DNA of 64,000 nucleotides from Phoronis australis (Eukaryota > Phoronida > Phoronidae): assembly GCA_002633005.1 (NCBI GenBank), contig NMRA01000398.1:8010-72009 (forward strand). Reading direction: 5' to 3'. Below the pieces are notes generated by a model. It made no database searches, was not told where the DNA came from, and was given only the letters and a program-made list of their open reading frames with translations. The position numbers and the translations under genes were made by a program. Every line of letters starts with the position of its first letter. The stretch's first letter is position 1. Shown piece by piece: positions 12,792 to 26,400 of the stretch.

Positions 12792-13586
12792 CCAACAAGA
12801 TAAAAGCTACAAGTTCTTTAAGCCTTTTAAAGGCGAAGCCCCAAACACTGCGATTTTTGGCTCATGTTTTAGAGGAGAGTCCTTAAGTTATTTACTGCGG
12901 CAAGTCACTGTACTTTATTACGCATGACAAAGGAACGAACCAAATAAAATTCAAGTATTGCGTCAACGGGACGTATCGTCGCAGCTATCTAGATTTTATT
13001 CCATCTCGACCTTGAATAGCGCTGCTAGGGTCTTAAAAATTAAATACTGGTTTACATTACTGACAGATATTCAAGTCTTACTGGATCACTTGAGTATTGC
13101 TTTAGAATTCTATTAAGTGAATAGTCTCTTTTTCGTTTAGTCAATGCAATAAACACCATTCTGATACCTTTATTACAAAAACAAACACTATTTAAACAAC
13201 TATGCAGTTCATTATCTTCTAACAGCGAACGATCTGTTCTGAAACAGCAGTATACCGCAAGGGACAATTTGATTCCAGATGAATACACTCGAGAAGATAT
13301 TGCATATTGCTCAGCATCAGCGTGTTCCAGGTACCTGTGCATGCACATGTATCAATTTACACGCAATTGACCTTACACACTACGATGGTTAATGAGATGC
13401 AAGCGCAGAATAAAGCCAACCAATGAAAACACATAAAGTTCACACTTACGATGAGAAATCTTCACTTATGGAACGGAAACCTTATTTTCTCCAGAAATTT
13501 AGAATTCCAGCCTTCAACAATCATATTAGCGGCCGTTTTGTTAGCCTATACAGGTATGGCATTTTGTTTAAACCGACTCGCGAAAA
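12792..13586. repeat. Tandem duplication, unit 1 (~795 bp)
   Basis: Starts at CCAACAAGATAAAAGCTAC and repeats almost immediately at 13587, offset about 795-807 bp. The shared sequence includes a run from GGCGAAGCCCCAAACAC through a minus-strand frame (13052-13348) to TTTACACGCAATTGACC. Identity is about 90% by eye. Confidence 0.8.
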
Positions 13587-14393
13587 CCAAGAAGATAAAA
13601 GCTGCAAGTTCTTTAAGCCTTTTAAAGGCGAAGCCCCAAACACCGCGATTTTTGGCTCATGTTTTAGAGGAGAGTCCTTAAGTTATTTAATGCGGCAAGT
13701 CACTGCACTTTATTACGCATGACAAAGAAACGAACCAAATAAAGTTCAAGTATTGCGTCAACGGAACGCAGTTATCTAGATCATATTCCAGCTTGAAATT
13801 TACAAGTTCGTCTCGAATTTTAGTAGCGCTGCTAGGGTATCCAAAATTAAATACTGGTTTAACTTACTGACAGATATTCAAGACTTACTAGATCACTTGA
13901 GTATTGCTTTAGTATTCCTTTAAGTGAATAATCTCGTTTTCGTTTATTCAAAGCAACAAACACAATTCTGATACCTTTATTACAAAAACAAACACTCTTT
14001 AAACAACTACACTGTTCATTATCTTCTAACCACGCACGATCTGGTCTGAAACAGCAGTATACCGCAAGGGACAATTTGATTCCAGACGAATCCATTCGAG
14101 AAGATATTGCAGATTGCTCTGCATCAGCATGTTCCAGGTACCTGGGCATGCACATGTATCAGTTTACACGCAATTGACCTTACACACTACGATGGTTAAT
14201 GAGATGCAAGCGCAGAATAAAGCCAACCAATGAAAACACATAAAGTTCACACTTACGATGAGAAGTCTTCGCTTATGGAACGGAAACCACATTTCCTCCA
14301 GAAATTTAGCATTCCAGCCTTCAACAATCACATTGGCGGCCGATTTGTTAGCCCATGCAGATATGACATCTAGTTTAAACCGACTCGCGAAAC
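13587..14393. repeat. Tandem duplication, unit 2 (~807 bp)
   Basis: Second copy of 12792-13586 with small indels. It ends where the match to 13574-13580 (CGACTCGCGAAA) breaks down. Both copies keep a 98-codon minus-strand frame, but most base differences within it change amino acids, which argues against a conserved protein. Confidence 0.8.
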
Positions 14394-15352
14394 GCTTGTC
14401 CCTTATTCTCATGACTGCGTAGTTTTGCGTTATCTAATTTTCACTTTATAAGCTTGCACTACGGAACGCAACCCAGTTACATCGGTGTAAAAGGATTCAG
14501 TGGAACCACAATAGATCTTGAGTTACCAGCAAAAATGTACCACACTGAATCAAAATCTGTTGTTCGCTTTTTAAATCGAGAAACAATGTTTTTTAGCAAT
14601 TTGTCCGTGACCGAGTACTCTCGACAATATGCGTCAAGATTCCGAAAAGAAATTATTACGAAACGTTTTTTTGATTCGTAATTGTGAATGCATTATTCAA
14701 CTAGTTTTAAGCATTTTCGCAAACTGGTAAAAGTTATTGCAATGACGCAAAACAGATTTTGCTAAAGACACGTCACGTCTTGGCAAAAAAGTTAAGTAAC
14801 TTACATTCCTGACTTCAGCTATGTTGACAACTATAACCGGCAACGTTTGAATCCGTTGATCGTTGTGTGGCATTTATGTCCGGCTATTCATCAGATTGTA
14901 CTGGGTAATTATCATCGCATACATGTCCAATTGCCTGCGCTCGGCACGCATGCGGGATTGTACCAGGAGTCCCAAAATGACGGAACCGATTTCGAATAAC
15001 TCGAAAAGTTGACCATTTTTAATGCTCCACTGGCACACTAACCATGGGGTGCAAAATTTCATTCACATGACATCTGGAAACTTATTTGCACTAATTGGCA
15101 AGGGAGTCGTTACCAACTATTCAATGAGGGGAGCTGGCAGGATTAATAATTTCTTCTTTCTAACGTGTTCGCACTACAGGAACCACAAAACATCACTTCT
15201 CGATCCGCTTTAAATTTGTCAAATTTTAGAAACGTTTGCACCTGTCCAGCGTTTGCCAGACCTGACTTCACAAGGATATCACAAGGGAGGGCCCAACATT
15301 TTGACTGTAAACATTTGCTCAAAGCACGATTGTAGATGCGCATAGCACCGAA

Positions 15353-15402
15353 TGGGGGAGGTTGGGAGGGGGGTTTGCCCCCTCCCGCCGAGGAAATTTT
15401 TC
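15353..15402. repeat. GC-rich G-run hairpin repeat
   Basis: A GGGGGAGG-TTGGGAGGGGGG block, TTTG, then CCCCCTCCC. It resembles the hairpin at 655-720 and is flanked by AT-rich DNA. Probably part of an interspersed element. Confidence 0.5.
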
Positions 15403-16959
15403 TGTTTTTTCCTCTAAAAATCAAGCATTTTCCTTGATTCCGGAAGTATTATCCAAGAAAAAAGGCAAAAAAAAAAACACGGAGAAAGTGTCAAACAAGA
15501 AAAACTGCAAGTACTACAAACTCACGAGCTGGTGTTCTTTACCACTGCACCACCAATATTTAACTCCTAACTTGGTACTAAAAGACCTACTTGTTTATGG
15601 TTCACAGCGTTTGCGCGCGAAACTTCCATCTTTTGTTATGCTTATTACATGTTTAATATTTTGTGCAATCAGTTCGTAACAAATTTGTTGTATTTTAAAT
15701 AGTCTTTAATTGCCCAAAAGACCAAGTTCGTTTTTTGTGTTGGCAATAATGACGCGATTGCTGTGGAAATCGTCTTAAGTTAAGGTTTGACAGAGAGAAT
15801 TATGAGATTCTGAGTGATTCACTAAGGCTTCGATTAAACTTGACATCTTACCAGCAGCTTCTGTTTTTTCATCATCACTCAGATTCCATTTTCTTAAAAA
15901 AATAAAGTAATTTTCTTCATTGCACACTGAAGCAGACGACGAAAACGGAGTCGTAGTGCATAGCGCCCCTGCCGGTCGCCTGGGATATCGCGGGAGAGCC
16001 TATATACTTAGCCATAGTTCCGTTACGATTGAGCCGTGTTCCGAATTTGACACTTGAAATTGGATCTGAGGCCCCCCAACACTAAAACTGTACACATTTA
16101 AATCTTGTTTCAGCCATATTATTTTAATTACCGGGGTTAATTAATAAACTCATTTCCGTACGCTCTTGCTGTTTTATTTTATTTTGCGGCAGCCAAGGAG
16201 TGGGGGGGGGGGGCCTGGGCCCACCCCTAAATCCGACTATGTTGTGGGTATACTTTAAAGGAAACCGGTAGGATAAAACATGTAGACTTAAAGACAGGGT
16301 TCATAGAGAGATGGCTAATTTGTTTAGTAATGCAATTGAAGGTTGCCATGCCAATTGGAGCAAAGTGTTTATACGCCAGGAGAGACCATTTGAAGATTTT
16401 AGCTTCGTCTGCTACGCCTCCCATACCTACAATGTACAAACTACTTTAAGAGTGTCACCCATACTTATTTGCAGACATGCTGCCTGTCTAATGTTACCCA
16501 GCACACAAACCTTACGTGAACGAATTAAGGGCCGTCACTCAGATATTCGAAATAATAGGTTACCACTATGTTCCCACAGCACACACCTTCATGTTGTTTT
16601 GAAATTATTTCTAACGTTATGAGAGACCTAATCGTCAAGTCTGTGTACAGAACTATAGATTTTAACTCTGCAAAAAGTATTCATATATTTCCTGAGATAG
16701 GGAAACCGGTATAAATTAATTAGAACAAATAATTGGAACTGGTTTCATTTCGTTACAAGTTTTCAGTATTTTAATAGCACCAAACTGAATTTCAGATCAA
16801 CTTTAGCTGCTGCGAAGCTGTCATCACCTCGCGTGTTCTCGAGTCACGAGTGTACTGTTTTCAAAACGAAGACAGAATTTTTTGCTACAAAAGGTGGAGA
16901 GAATTTTGCAAGAAAATTGCGTTCATGAAATTGTTCTTCTTTTAAACGGCTGCGACGGG

Positions 16960-17064
16960 CAAGGTGAGTGTGCATGCACCCCTGCCGGTCGCTAGCTCTA
17001 CATGTTGATACAAGTTTCATGACGAGGTGACGAGCAGAACTACCCGGGCTGTGTGAAATTTCAG
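16960..17064 (+). repeat. Interspersed repeat, inverted copy at 37429-37520
   Basis: Contains CCCCTGCCGGTCG, GACGAGGTGACGAG and CTACCCGGGCTGTGTGAAAT. The same blocks in reverse complement lie at 37429-37520. Part of the motif (CCCCTGCCGGTCGC) also appears near 15965. No coding frame; family unknown. Confidence 0.6.
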
Positions 17065-20000
17065 GGTCTAAATGAGCTCAACACACAGTGGTATCTAGCT
17101 CTATTTTGACGATAGTCTTCACACAGCGCTAATCTGACTTGGGTGAACGTAGCTGAAGGGCTTCTAGTCACTGTAGAGGCCGCAGCTCGTGAGGCTTCTT
17201 TCTTCAAAAATGCACTTCTCAGGGTTGTCAACGGGGCACTGCCGGGAATCAACACTATGGTATGGCTCCTTCTTCAGGCGTTGTTTTGCAAGAACCTTAA
17301 ACACTTCTGCAAACATAACTTTTTCGTAATTCTACGGCAGAAAATGCTTTCCACACAGTCGGTAATTCTCCACTGCACTGCATGTTGCGTGGACGGGTTA
17401 CGTAATACTGTTTTCTTCACATACGGCGGAGTAAGTCGTCTGCCGGAAATCGATGTAATGGCATACCCAAAATGCACTTGAGACCAATGTGAGTACAATC
17501 GTGCAGCATGTTGTCTGACTTGTAAGCAAACACAAACGACGACCGAACTTATCAGAACCGAGGTAAAACAGTGACTGACTCGACAGCGACAGCTCACACG
17601 GTCAGACTATATAAAAACAAATGGCAGGAAATTCTTAACCCCCTAAACTTCACTTCCGGAATAGAGCATAACCAATTCATTAACTTACGGGAAGCCGTAA
17701 TTCACTGAAAAATGTCTGCGATAATCAACGAACCGTATTTCTACTAAAAACATGAAGAAAGGTTGTTTTCCCTTTAATTATACATGTGTCACTGCGGAGG
17801 TTCTTGCTAGTATTATTGTTGCACAACACTCCAAGTTCAGCGACACAATTAGGTGCGCCAGCACAACAGACAATGAGGAAATGCAGTTTTCACGCTATTA
17901 GCCACCGGATACCGTTCCACCCTTAAAGAGCAGCCGGTATGTTTATCGTTGCGGATATCATCCTAATTGGCAACATAATTTTTTACACGTAATACGTTGT
18001 TTCCTGTTCAAAAAGTGACAGTATGCCATCATAATATACGGCATGGGGGGGGGGGGGCAATCAATAATTTTTAGCCACGATTGAATTTGCATCTTCAGTT
18101 GAATTAGACAATGGCGCTAGCTGGTTTGTTTGGCCATTTTAAGTTCTGCCCTGCATGTAAAGGCCACAAATAGCATTTGCTTGATTTTGTGCATCTGTTC
18201 TGAGTGAAAGCTTGCCAACTATTGACTCCATGGCCCACTTTTTGCGCAGTCGTGCCATTTCCTAAACCTTTGCTAGCTATCGGGAAGTTGAAATTGAGCA
18301 GGAAATTCAGGTGCCATTCTGTGTTTGTTAAAAATCTGGCTGGTCGACACTTCTCTGGTTTTAGGAATCTGGAGAACATTTTCAGTCTGAATGCATTGTG
18401 TCTCACTTCGTAGGAAGCACATGCCAATATTGGCCTTTCCGTGAAAACTGATGATTCTCCCGAGATAGATTCAAAGATTCTACACTAACTTTTCACAAGA
18501 AATTCATTTTTGAAGCCAAACACGTTAAAAATACCAGTTTCTGCCCTTGACATGTCAATTTCAGTCAGTATTTTCTTGCCGTGATGGCATCGCTAATGCG
18601 ATAATTGAAACTCTGCAAAACTTCCGATGAATATACCTTTTTCTTGTCCCTCAACTCTCCAACACAACCCTCTATCATACGCCACTCCCTAAACCTAAGA
18701 ATGGAATTGCAAGACAGACCAAAAACCAAAAATTTCGCTTTTAGTATTAATAGAATACACTCTCAGAACCTTCCCCACCCACACACCACTGACTTAGTAT
18801 GCATTGATGGGCATAGCTTTCCAACATGGAAATACATTAATAGAAATACACAGGCACACATTTCATAAGGATTTTTGCAATCTACGTAGTTGCTCGCAAG
18901 AAGAATAGACTTGGACGTTTTGTAGCTATGCCTGCCATAACCTTGGTGAAGTGCATAACCGGTACCCATTTGGTATCAAACTGAAGCTCTCTTCAGGGTG
19001 AATCTTTTTGAAACATAAAGGCAGGACAGTTCATTTTTTGCAACCACGAATATCCCCCAAAACATAGATTCTGTCACGGGTTAGAGTTCTCGTTTCCAAT
19101 TTCCCCACCGTTGGTCAGCCGGAAGTACGCTTTCCGCGTGACTGGCTTACGTGACCTAGAAAAATCAGTTAATTATAATCCAAGTTCTTTGGGACTGCCG
19201 CATATGTTTTATTGTAACGAAATCGGACGAGTCACAGCGCAAAATATTTAATAAAACGTGACTTAAAACTTGAGTGAGAAATTTCTACTTACTCTTCCAC
19301 TTCACAATGCAGTTTTTGTCACAAAATTTAACTGTTTAGAAGCAGTGTAAGAAAATTATCTGAGCAACTGGCAAGTATAAATACATGTTCAGCGACCCTG
19401 TACTTTTGCTGAGGTGAAAAATATTAGATTCAGAAATAATGGTATTTAACGTACATTGTCAGTAGAAATTTCTGGTAAAGCCTTAATTCGGTTATCTCGA
19501 CACAGACGCCTGTCGTGATACAAGGATTTTCCATAGATAAGCCAATGGTCGAGTAAATGGGCGTTTTAGTAACACCAAATAAACGTCCGGATGTTTATTC
19601 TGGAAAGGGGGGCGTGTAATGGGAAAGTCACAGTTTTGGCTACCCAAATGCCAGCATGGACTGAATACACGTAGCCCTAGATGAAGAAGTTTCCTGACTT
19701 AAATTTTCCGAATAAATGCCCCATTATCTGGACGCTTGACACCAGAAGTTGTAACACCAAATAAACACCCATTGGCGTTTCATATGATGAGAAACCCGGG
19801 TGCGATTTCATGTAAACGGCAGTCTTATCAGACAATCAGATCGTGTATACAGGGTTTAAACTACAAGAAAACAGGTATATTAACACATTGAGCCAATGGA
19901 TGCTATAGTACCGGAGTTCAAAATGTATGCCATCGTACCTAAACTCTTTATCGTATCATCTTAGTACAGTTGTCCTTTCAAAACGAGGCATTAAACTAAA

Positions 20001-20242
20001 CTTGCGCTCTGACGTTCTAACTTCCGTGAGATAATTAGCGGATTAAAAAGAAAAGCCCCGTCGGACAAATAACGTATACAGAGCAATGTATTAAAATACT
20101 GAATCTAGCGTCTTTCAAGAACTAATTGAAACATGAAAATGAAATTTAAACCAACAACCTGTCTCCCAAAATACCACAACCGTAATAAACGTTCAGGGTA
20201 CACATTTGTCCGAGACTTGTGAAACCGCCTTTGAAACCACTT

Positions 20243-20462
20243 TCATTTTAGTCTGCCTTGGCATTGTTGAGTGTACTTTCGAATAAATGTATGGCAATCA
20301 ATTGGAAAGACTGGAGCGTATTTATCAGCCAGCACAACTATTTCCTGCTGAGTATGGGATTTGCCTTCTAAGTTGTCTAGAAGCTCGGTGAATTCTTGAC
20401 GGTCAAACTTCCCGTCTCCGTCTCCATCGAAGAGGACCACTACGGCTTTAATAACAGTTTCC
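20243..20462 (-). CDS. EF-hand gene B, coding exon 4 (third EF hand and stop)
   Basis: After a TTTCAG acceptor, the first base completes Leu75, then ETVIKAVVVLF and loop DGDGDGKFDRQE. Ends in QQCQGRLK and a stop at 20243-20245. Confidence 0.92.
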
Positions 20463-23400
20463 CTGAAATGAATGAAGCGATGTCATGAAATTGAAAATAT
20501 GTTTAAAGCACGTTTAGATTAACTTTGGGCTACACTTTAAGAAGTATAACAATTCTGATGTTGCTTCTACTTGCTAGATAAATTGTTTTTCAAACGGCTT
20601 TGCGGTAAAAGTACTGCAAGTGGTATGGTACACGTTGCCCCAGACGTGAGCGAGGTTCAAAGCACCAAACACCTGAATCAATTTTCTTTTATTAATGCAC
20701 ACATTTTCACATAGGACCTATAAACATATACACAGAATAAGATAGAGTTGAGGATCTCGCGATTTGACACAAGATTCAGTGGGATTCGAACTTGCGAACT
20801 TGTGAACGAGAGGCAAATAGCCCACTAGGCCACACTGTCCCCTGATTGCACACATAATTAGTAGCGGCGTAATTGGTCGAAAATTCTTCTCATACAAATG
20901 CGTATTGACATTTTTGCATAGAGGAGGTGTTACGTGGGTAATGGATGGTGGTAGGGAATTGTTCTCTTGACGGTTATTGAACACACTTTCAGCCAACTGG
21001 TGGCAGAAATGACAGATATCTCACGAACCTCTGCTAAAATGATCAATATACGTTCTGCCAAAAGATCAATATATGTAAGCTTTTGCGAATTGTTTACTAG
21101 CCTGTTTCGACCCCTTCACGAGAACCCTGTAAGAACTTCAAATCCTTATTTTACACACTTTCTAGTTAGGTGCTGTAAGAAATCTAATCCGGTAGGATAT
21201 CCGGGTAAAAATTCATTGTTCACCACAGTTTCTGATTGAGTTAGCACAGAACTACTGTGCTGATTGACCGTTGCGTCCCCTTACTGGGCCGTACTCCAAG
21301 CTATACAAACTTCCAGAAGAACAACGGTACAAGTGGAATTGTATTTATGTCAAACACTTAACGGGATTTTTGCACAAAAAGTTTTTTGTACGTTTGCGTT
21401 GCAGCGGTGAAAAGACAAATGATGAACATTTAGATCTTCGTAACATCGTAACTGCTATGTTAACAATGAAAAACGCAATTTCTCTAATTTTTGTTTAAAT
21501 TTGAAGGAAACTCGTTCCACATGTCGGGGGGATATGAGCGTTAAACCTTACTTTCAACGATCACGGGACTAGTAAAACTTGATGTCGACTGCTTTGTCTA
21601 CTTACAATCTTTCTTTTGCTGGCAAATACATGTATGCTTTGTGCAACTCGTCGTAAGAGATCTTACCGTCACGTTTGGAGTCCATTGCGTCAAACCAACT
21701 CTGAATGCAAAAGCAGAAACGAAGGTGTTAAAATTATAGGGATTTAGAGAACTACATGCACTTTGAAATTAGGGAGACCTTCTGTAGCCTGATGCGTCAC
21801 AAGAAGCGACGCTGATTTCAGGGGCTACTCGCAAAAGGAGGACAGTAGATGCCAAAAGGAATTTTGACTCCGATCTTGAGTAAAAAGATTAGACCCCGAG
21901 CACAGATCTTGAAAATAGAGAACTTGTCAAATTACTTTCTTCCAACAATCCTGTCATTTTCAACATATGCCTAAGGTTATGCTAATAATAGTCATAACAA
22001 AGAGACGGTATTATTCGTAACACATGTTGCATAGTTGTCAGCATTAGAGAATGACAAAACGGAACATCTGGGATGGAAAGGGAGACATCCGAATAAAAAA
22101 CAGGACATCTTAGTCTGTGTTAAAATGCAAGGTAAAATGTTTACCACAACACACAATAACGTCCTGATAGCGTCTGTTGTCCAACAGGAGACTATTGTTG
22201 CCGTAACGTCCAACAGCGCCAGACAGTGATACTTTTTCCATTGGGAAATTGCGGGTGCCGCAAAAACCCACAAAACGTCCATTTTTCTTTTATGACTGAT
22301 TGCAAAGTAGGACTACCTCGCGTGGAAAATCACATAAGTATAGAATAATATGTCAATTCTGCTGTGTGTCAAAAGCGAAACATTTTGATTGTGTGGCGGG
22401 ATGGAGGAAAACTTCAAAAAAGTGCTAACAGTCAGCAAAGAGCGCTTCAGTTGCCAAGCACAATGTATGCTCCCTTTGGCAAAACACTGGAGTGGACTCT
22501 TTAACAAAGTAAAGGTTTCACCATTTAATAATATTTTAGGGCTATAGGCAAATACTGCAGATAACACCATACCCAGAAGTCGAATAAACACTATAAGTGG
22601 GCAACAGGCAAACATTGTTCAAATAAATTATTATAGAAACGATGCAAAACAAAAATAACATAATGCATTCATATATTGACACGCACCATGGAAAATAAAT
22701 ATTGGAGCTTTATGAAAGTTACATAAACATATCAGACAGTCTGTTACTAAACTTTTCATTTATAGTTGCACAGCAAAAACGCAGAACCAAAAGCCACTCC
22801 CTTCCGTCAAATTCTGTAACATGATTTCAACACACGAAAAAGTTCAGCTGAAATACCCCAAGCATGTAATTTGATAGGTTTTCGAAAGTGACTCTTAAAC
22901 TGGAGCTTGGGTCAGAGATCAGACTGATCGCCCGTTATCTGGAGCCGTACCTCAAGAGTCTCACTTGATAATTCCATTATGAACAAAAATGACAAAATGA
23001 AAATGAAGCAGTGAAATTCGTCTTGATTCAGTATCTAAAACACTCATCAAAACTCAGTCAAACGGACAACCGGGAATTCAGAAAGCAAACTTTCGCGGAT
23101 ATTAGCAAGCTCTAACTCTAGACTGCATTCCATTACTCTAGTTTTATATTAAAAGTATGCATTCCAAATGTCGGCCCCTTGTGGTCTTTGACAGATAACC
23201 TATAGTTGGTCCTCGCCTTGTGCTAGTGTCTTTCAATTTAGTTGAATGTGGCTACTAGACGTTACGGCGCGTTCTAGTGGTCTAGTAGGATCCAAGAAAA
23301 ATGACCAAATTTTAGAAATGGCTTATCGGATGCACACGAAACCTTCAGATACTATACTTTGTCTACTGTTATCCAAACCGCTTTAGAACTCGTTTTTATA

Positions 23401-26400
23401 ATGTTCTTCTTTTGCATGAAAGACAATCAAAGTGGAACTTTTCTAACAAGTTATAGTTGTCTGAAACAAAAACGAAATAATACAGTATATTTTATAAAAC
23501 TGTAACAGCGTTTGTTTTAGAAATCTCACTTTAAACATTTATATCAAATAAAATTTAACCATAATCTTGGTACCGTTGTTTTGGTATCCATGTACCTTTC
23601 ATTTGTTATTAATCGAGTCTCGTGAGCACGTCTTTCTGTAAAATTTAGCAACTAATCAAAAACAAAATTCTACAGGATTAGCACTAGCGGAAAATTTACT
23701 TCTGGTGAGCGAAAATCTATAGTTATTTTCAGATCTTAGGTTAAAAACATAGACCTGCCAATATGGTTCTACATAAACTTAAAACACAAGCAAACACGAC
23801 ATCTAGTGGTTCATTTACAGGCGTCTTGGAAAAATAGCTACAACTGGACCGACGATACCGATGTTTATTAAGCAAGAAGTTAGAATTAAATAATTCACTC
23901 GAAATGAATGCCAGTCCCCTATGGCATCAGGAGATTAAGCCAAGTTGATACTACAATGTATTTAAGCTAACGCTACTATTGGTACAACAGTAAAACGCAC
24001 TCAACACAACGAAAATGATAGAGCGATAAGGCAGTGAGAGTAGATACAGTGCATAGTGCTCACAACGTCGCGGTAACTACAGGAAACAGTTTTAACGCTG
24101 AAACGACGACGACTCCACCTTATGTGAGTGTGGCATAACGCAGCGTCACGAACACGACGCAGAGTATACGCAAATGTGCACAGCAGTGCCAAAACACGTT
24201 CCAGGATACGTCCCAAGTTTAGAGCGACGTCAACCCCACTTTTTGTGACACATCGGCCATGATGTCACGTTTTCACAGGTTGGGAAAAATGGACTTTTTC
24301 GAGAAGATTTGAAGGCCCAAAGACCAAGCGGTATAGTTTCGAGTCGAAATTCAATTAGGACTTCCCCGTTGGGTTCAGTTCTTAGAATATATAGAATCAG
24401 GATTAGAAGAACTATGGTTTGACATGCCCACGTATCGCTTTTCGCTACCCGCAGAAACTTAAGGTTAATGTTTAAAAACGCTATTATTGAAAAAATCTAG
24501 CTTGAGCATGTCAGATAGAAATTAATGACTTTTAAAAGTTGAAATGTCGGCAATCGGATACTGGTAATGTTTTTAAATGTTTGCTCCTAATTATATTGTG
24601 ACATCCCTTCTATAAACCATGTCGCAAAACACAAAAATTGAACACCGTATACTATATGGTGACTTGTATGTGTCCCTGTCGGTTAACACTGCGTTCACAT
24701 GCATTGCCAACGGCTTCCTTATCCACTTTTGGGAGAATGTTATCACGCGAACGACTTTCGAACATCTCCTTATGCGGAATTCTGTAACTACTGTAAAGCT
24801 CCAACACGACCGGGCTTATCGCTTCTATCCTGACGATAGTCTGCTTGGAAAACTGAGAGTGATCTCTAATTATCGTATATCAACCTACTGGGGTGCTGCG
24901 CACGATTACTGCTATCCTACAATGCTTTGTGCTTACGGTGTATCTCGCTATTCGTCAAAGGGACAATGGAAACAATGATGGCCTGCAGAAGCATTAGAGA
25001 AAAACTCTGTTTAATTCAGATACTGACCTGGAGTTGATCGTGATACTCCTTCTTGACTATTTTCTTGTATTCATCAACGGAAATGCCGCCGCTTCGATCA
25101 ACATCAATAACATTGAAAAAGATTCCGAGCAGCTCTTCCTGAAAATACAAATGTTAAGCTGACGTTTATGCCCGCCTCACTAAGGCAAGTCACGCGAATG
25201 TGAAAGCTGCCTCCCGTTCAGTAGCGCTAGGACCTCGCTAAAAAGCAAGACTTCGCGAGATTACGTGAGATATTGCCGTGTATTTTAAATGAGAACACGT
25301 GACTTTGACTAGGTTTTAGCTAGGTCCTAGCGTAGGTCCTAGCGTAGGTCCTAGCGTCTACTGAACGCACGCCTGGTGTACGTTCATTATAGATACACCT
25401 ATAGTTCCTCGAAAAACCACTCAAAATTAGCCTACTGAAATAAGGTGTTTTCCTAATAATCTTAAAGGAGAATGCCACTAAAAAAAACAACCTATTTTGT
25501 ATCAATTTACATCGAGTAGTTCCACTCGATAACTGCAAGATCAGTTGTTTTACCTGACACCTAACGGCAGACGGAGGTGTTGAAATTAACCAATGACGTC
25601 CGAGGTTCGAACGCAGTCAGTTCAGCTGTTCACAACACGGGTTACTGGGGTCAGCTTATCGCTTTAATCCATCGTTTAACACCAATAAATCATCAAACCT
25701 CGATGTGAAACCCGTAAAAATGCACCGAGTTCTTATACAAACGTGTTGTTTTATTTCACTGTTACGGATTTATAGGCATTTGAACGTACCTTAGCCTACA
25801 TAGTTCTGTAGGCCACTGAATTTACCATGGTCGATCGCGGGAGTTTGGGTCTGTTTGGTGATAAATTCGAATCATTCTTCCGTGAAATACATAGCTATGT
25901 GTTGTACTTTTAGGCTTGCGATTTTTTCAGTTCTAAACACACAAAACGCTTGATACTCCCCGCCAGTGGCTCGGAACCTGATTAGGCCCGTCGCTGCCGC
26001 CGGGACTGGACATCACGAACATAAACCAGCTTAAGTTGGAAACTAAACCTCCAGTCACAAAAAGACTATACTAGTGAGCCAAAGAAATAATGTGCACGTA
26101 ATTATTTGGGTGAATTAGCCACGAAACTGAAAATCTACTTACTTGTCAATGCCGCAAAGTCAGGTTTCACTTCCACAGAACCGTCAGGGCGCAAAGGATG
26201 TACAGTAACAATGATTTGAATAATGTATTTGCATGTCTAAATAAAGATTCCCCTAACATGTGACCATAGCATATAAAATCGAGTTACTGTTTCACAACAG
26301 CTTTCTGTCAGCAAACACTGAATTAGCATGCGCTCACACGGCCTCGGTGCCCGGTCAATTACCTTTATTGCATCTAAAGCCGGCAAAGCAGTGGTTATTC

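Larger units (their letters stand above)
11944..20242. other. Spacer between EF-hand genes A and B
   Basis: No exon with recognisable homology or consistent splice sites was found. It holds the possible 5' UTR and promoter of gene A, an 800-bp tandem duplication (12792-14393), a GC-rich hairpin repeat (15353-15402), poly-G runs near 16201 and 18044, and a repeat whose inverted copy lies at 37429-37520. Frames such as 17143-17481 and 18104-18427 show no family signature and are left uncalled. Confidence 0.55.

Noticed and set aside
13052-14155. Two related 98-codon minus-strand frames in the tandem duplication, about 82% identical
   Set aside because: Roughly 18 of about 28 base differences change the amino acid, which is what neutral drift gives. 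There is no motif, and the frames exist because the DNA is duplicated.
17061-17597. Overlapping frames on both strands (112, 107 and 64 codons)
   Set aside because: No family signature. A possible donor at 17141 has no matching partner exon that I could find.
20773-20842. Functional tRNA gene on the minus strand
   Set aside because: A and B boxes are present, but the acceptor and anticodon stems do not fold well, so it is listed as a SINE or relic.
24619-24978. 119-codon plus frame in intron 2 of EF-hand gene B
   Set aside because: No recognisable motif, no splice or promoter context, and a length possible by chance in 64 kb.
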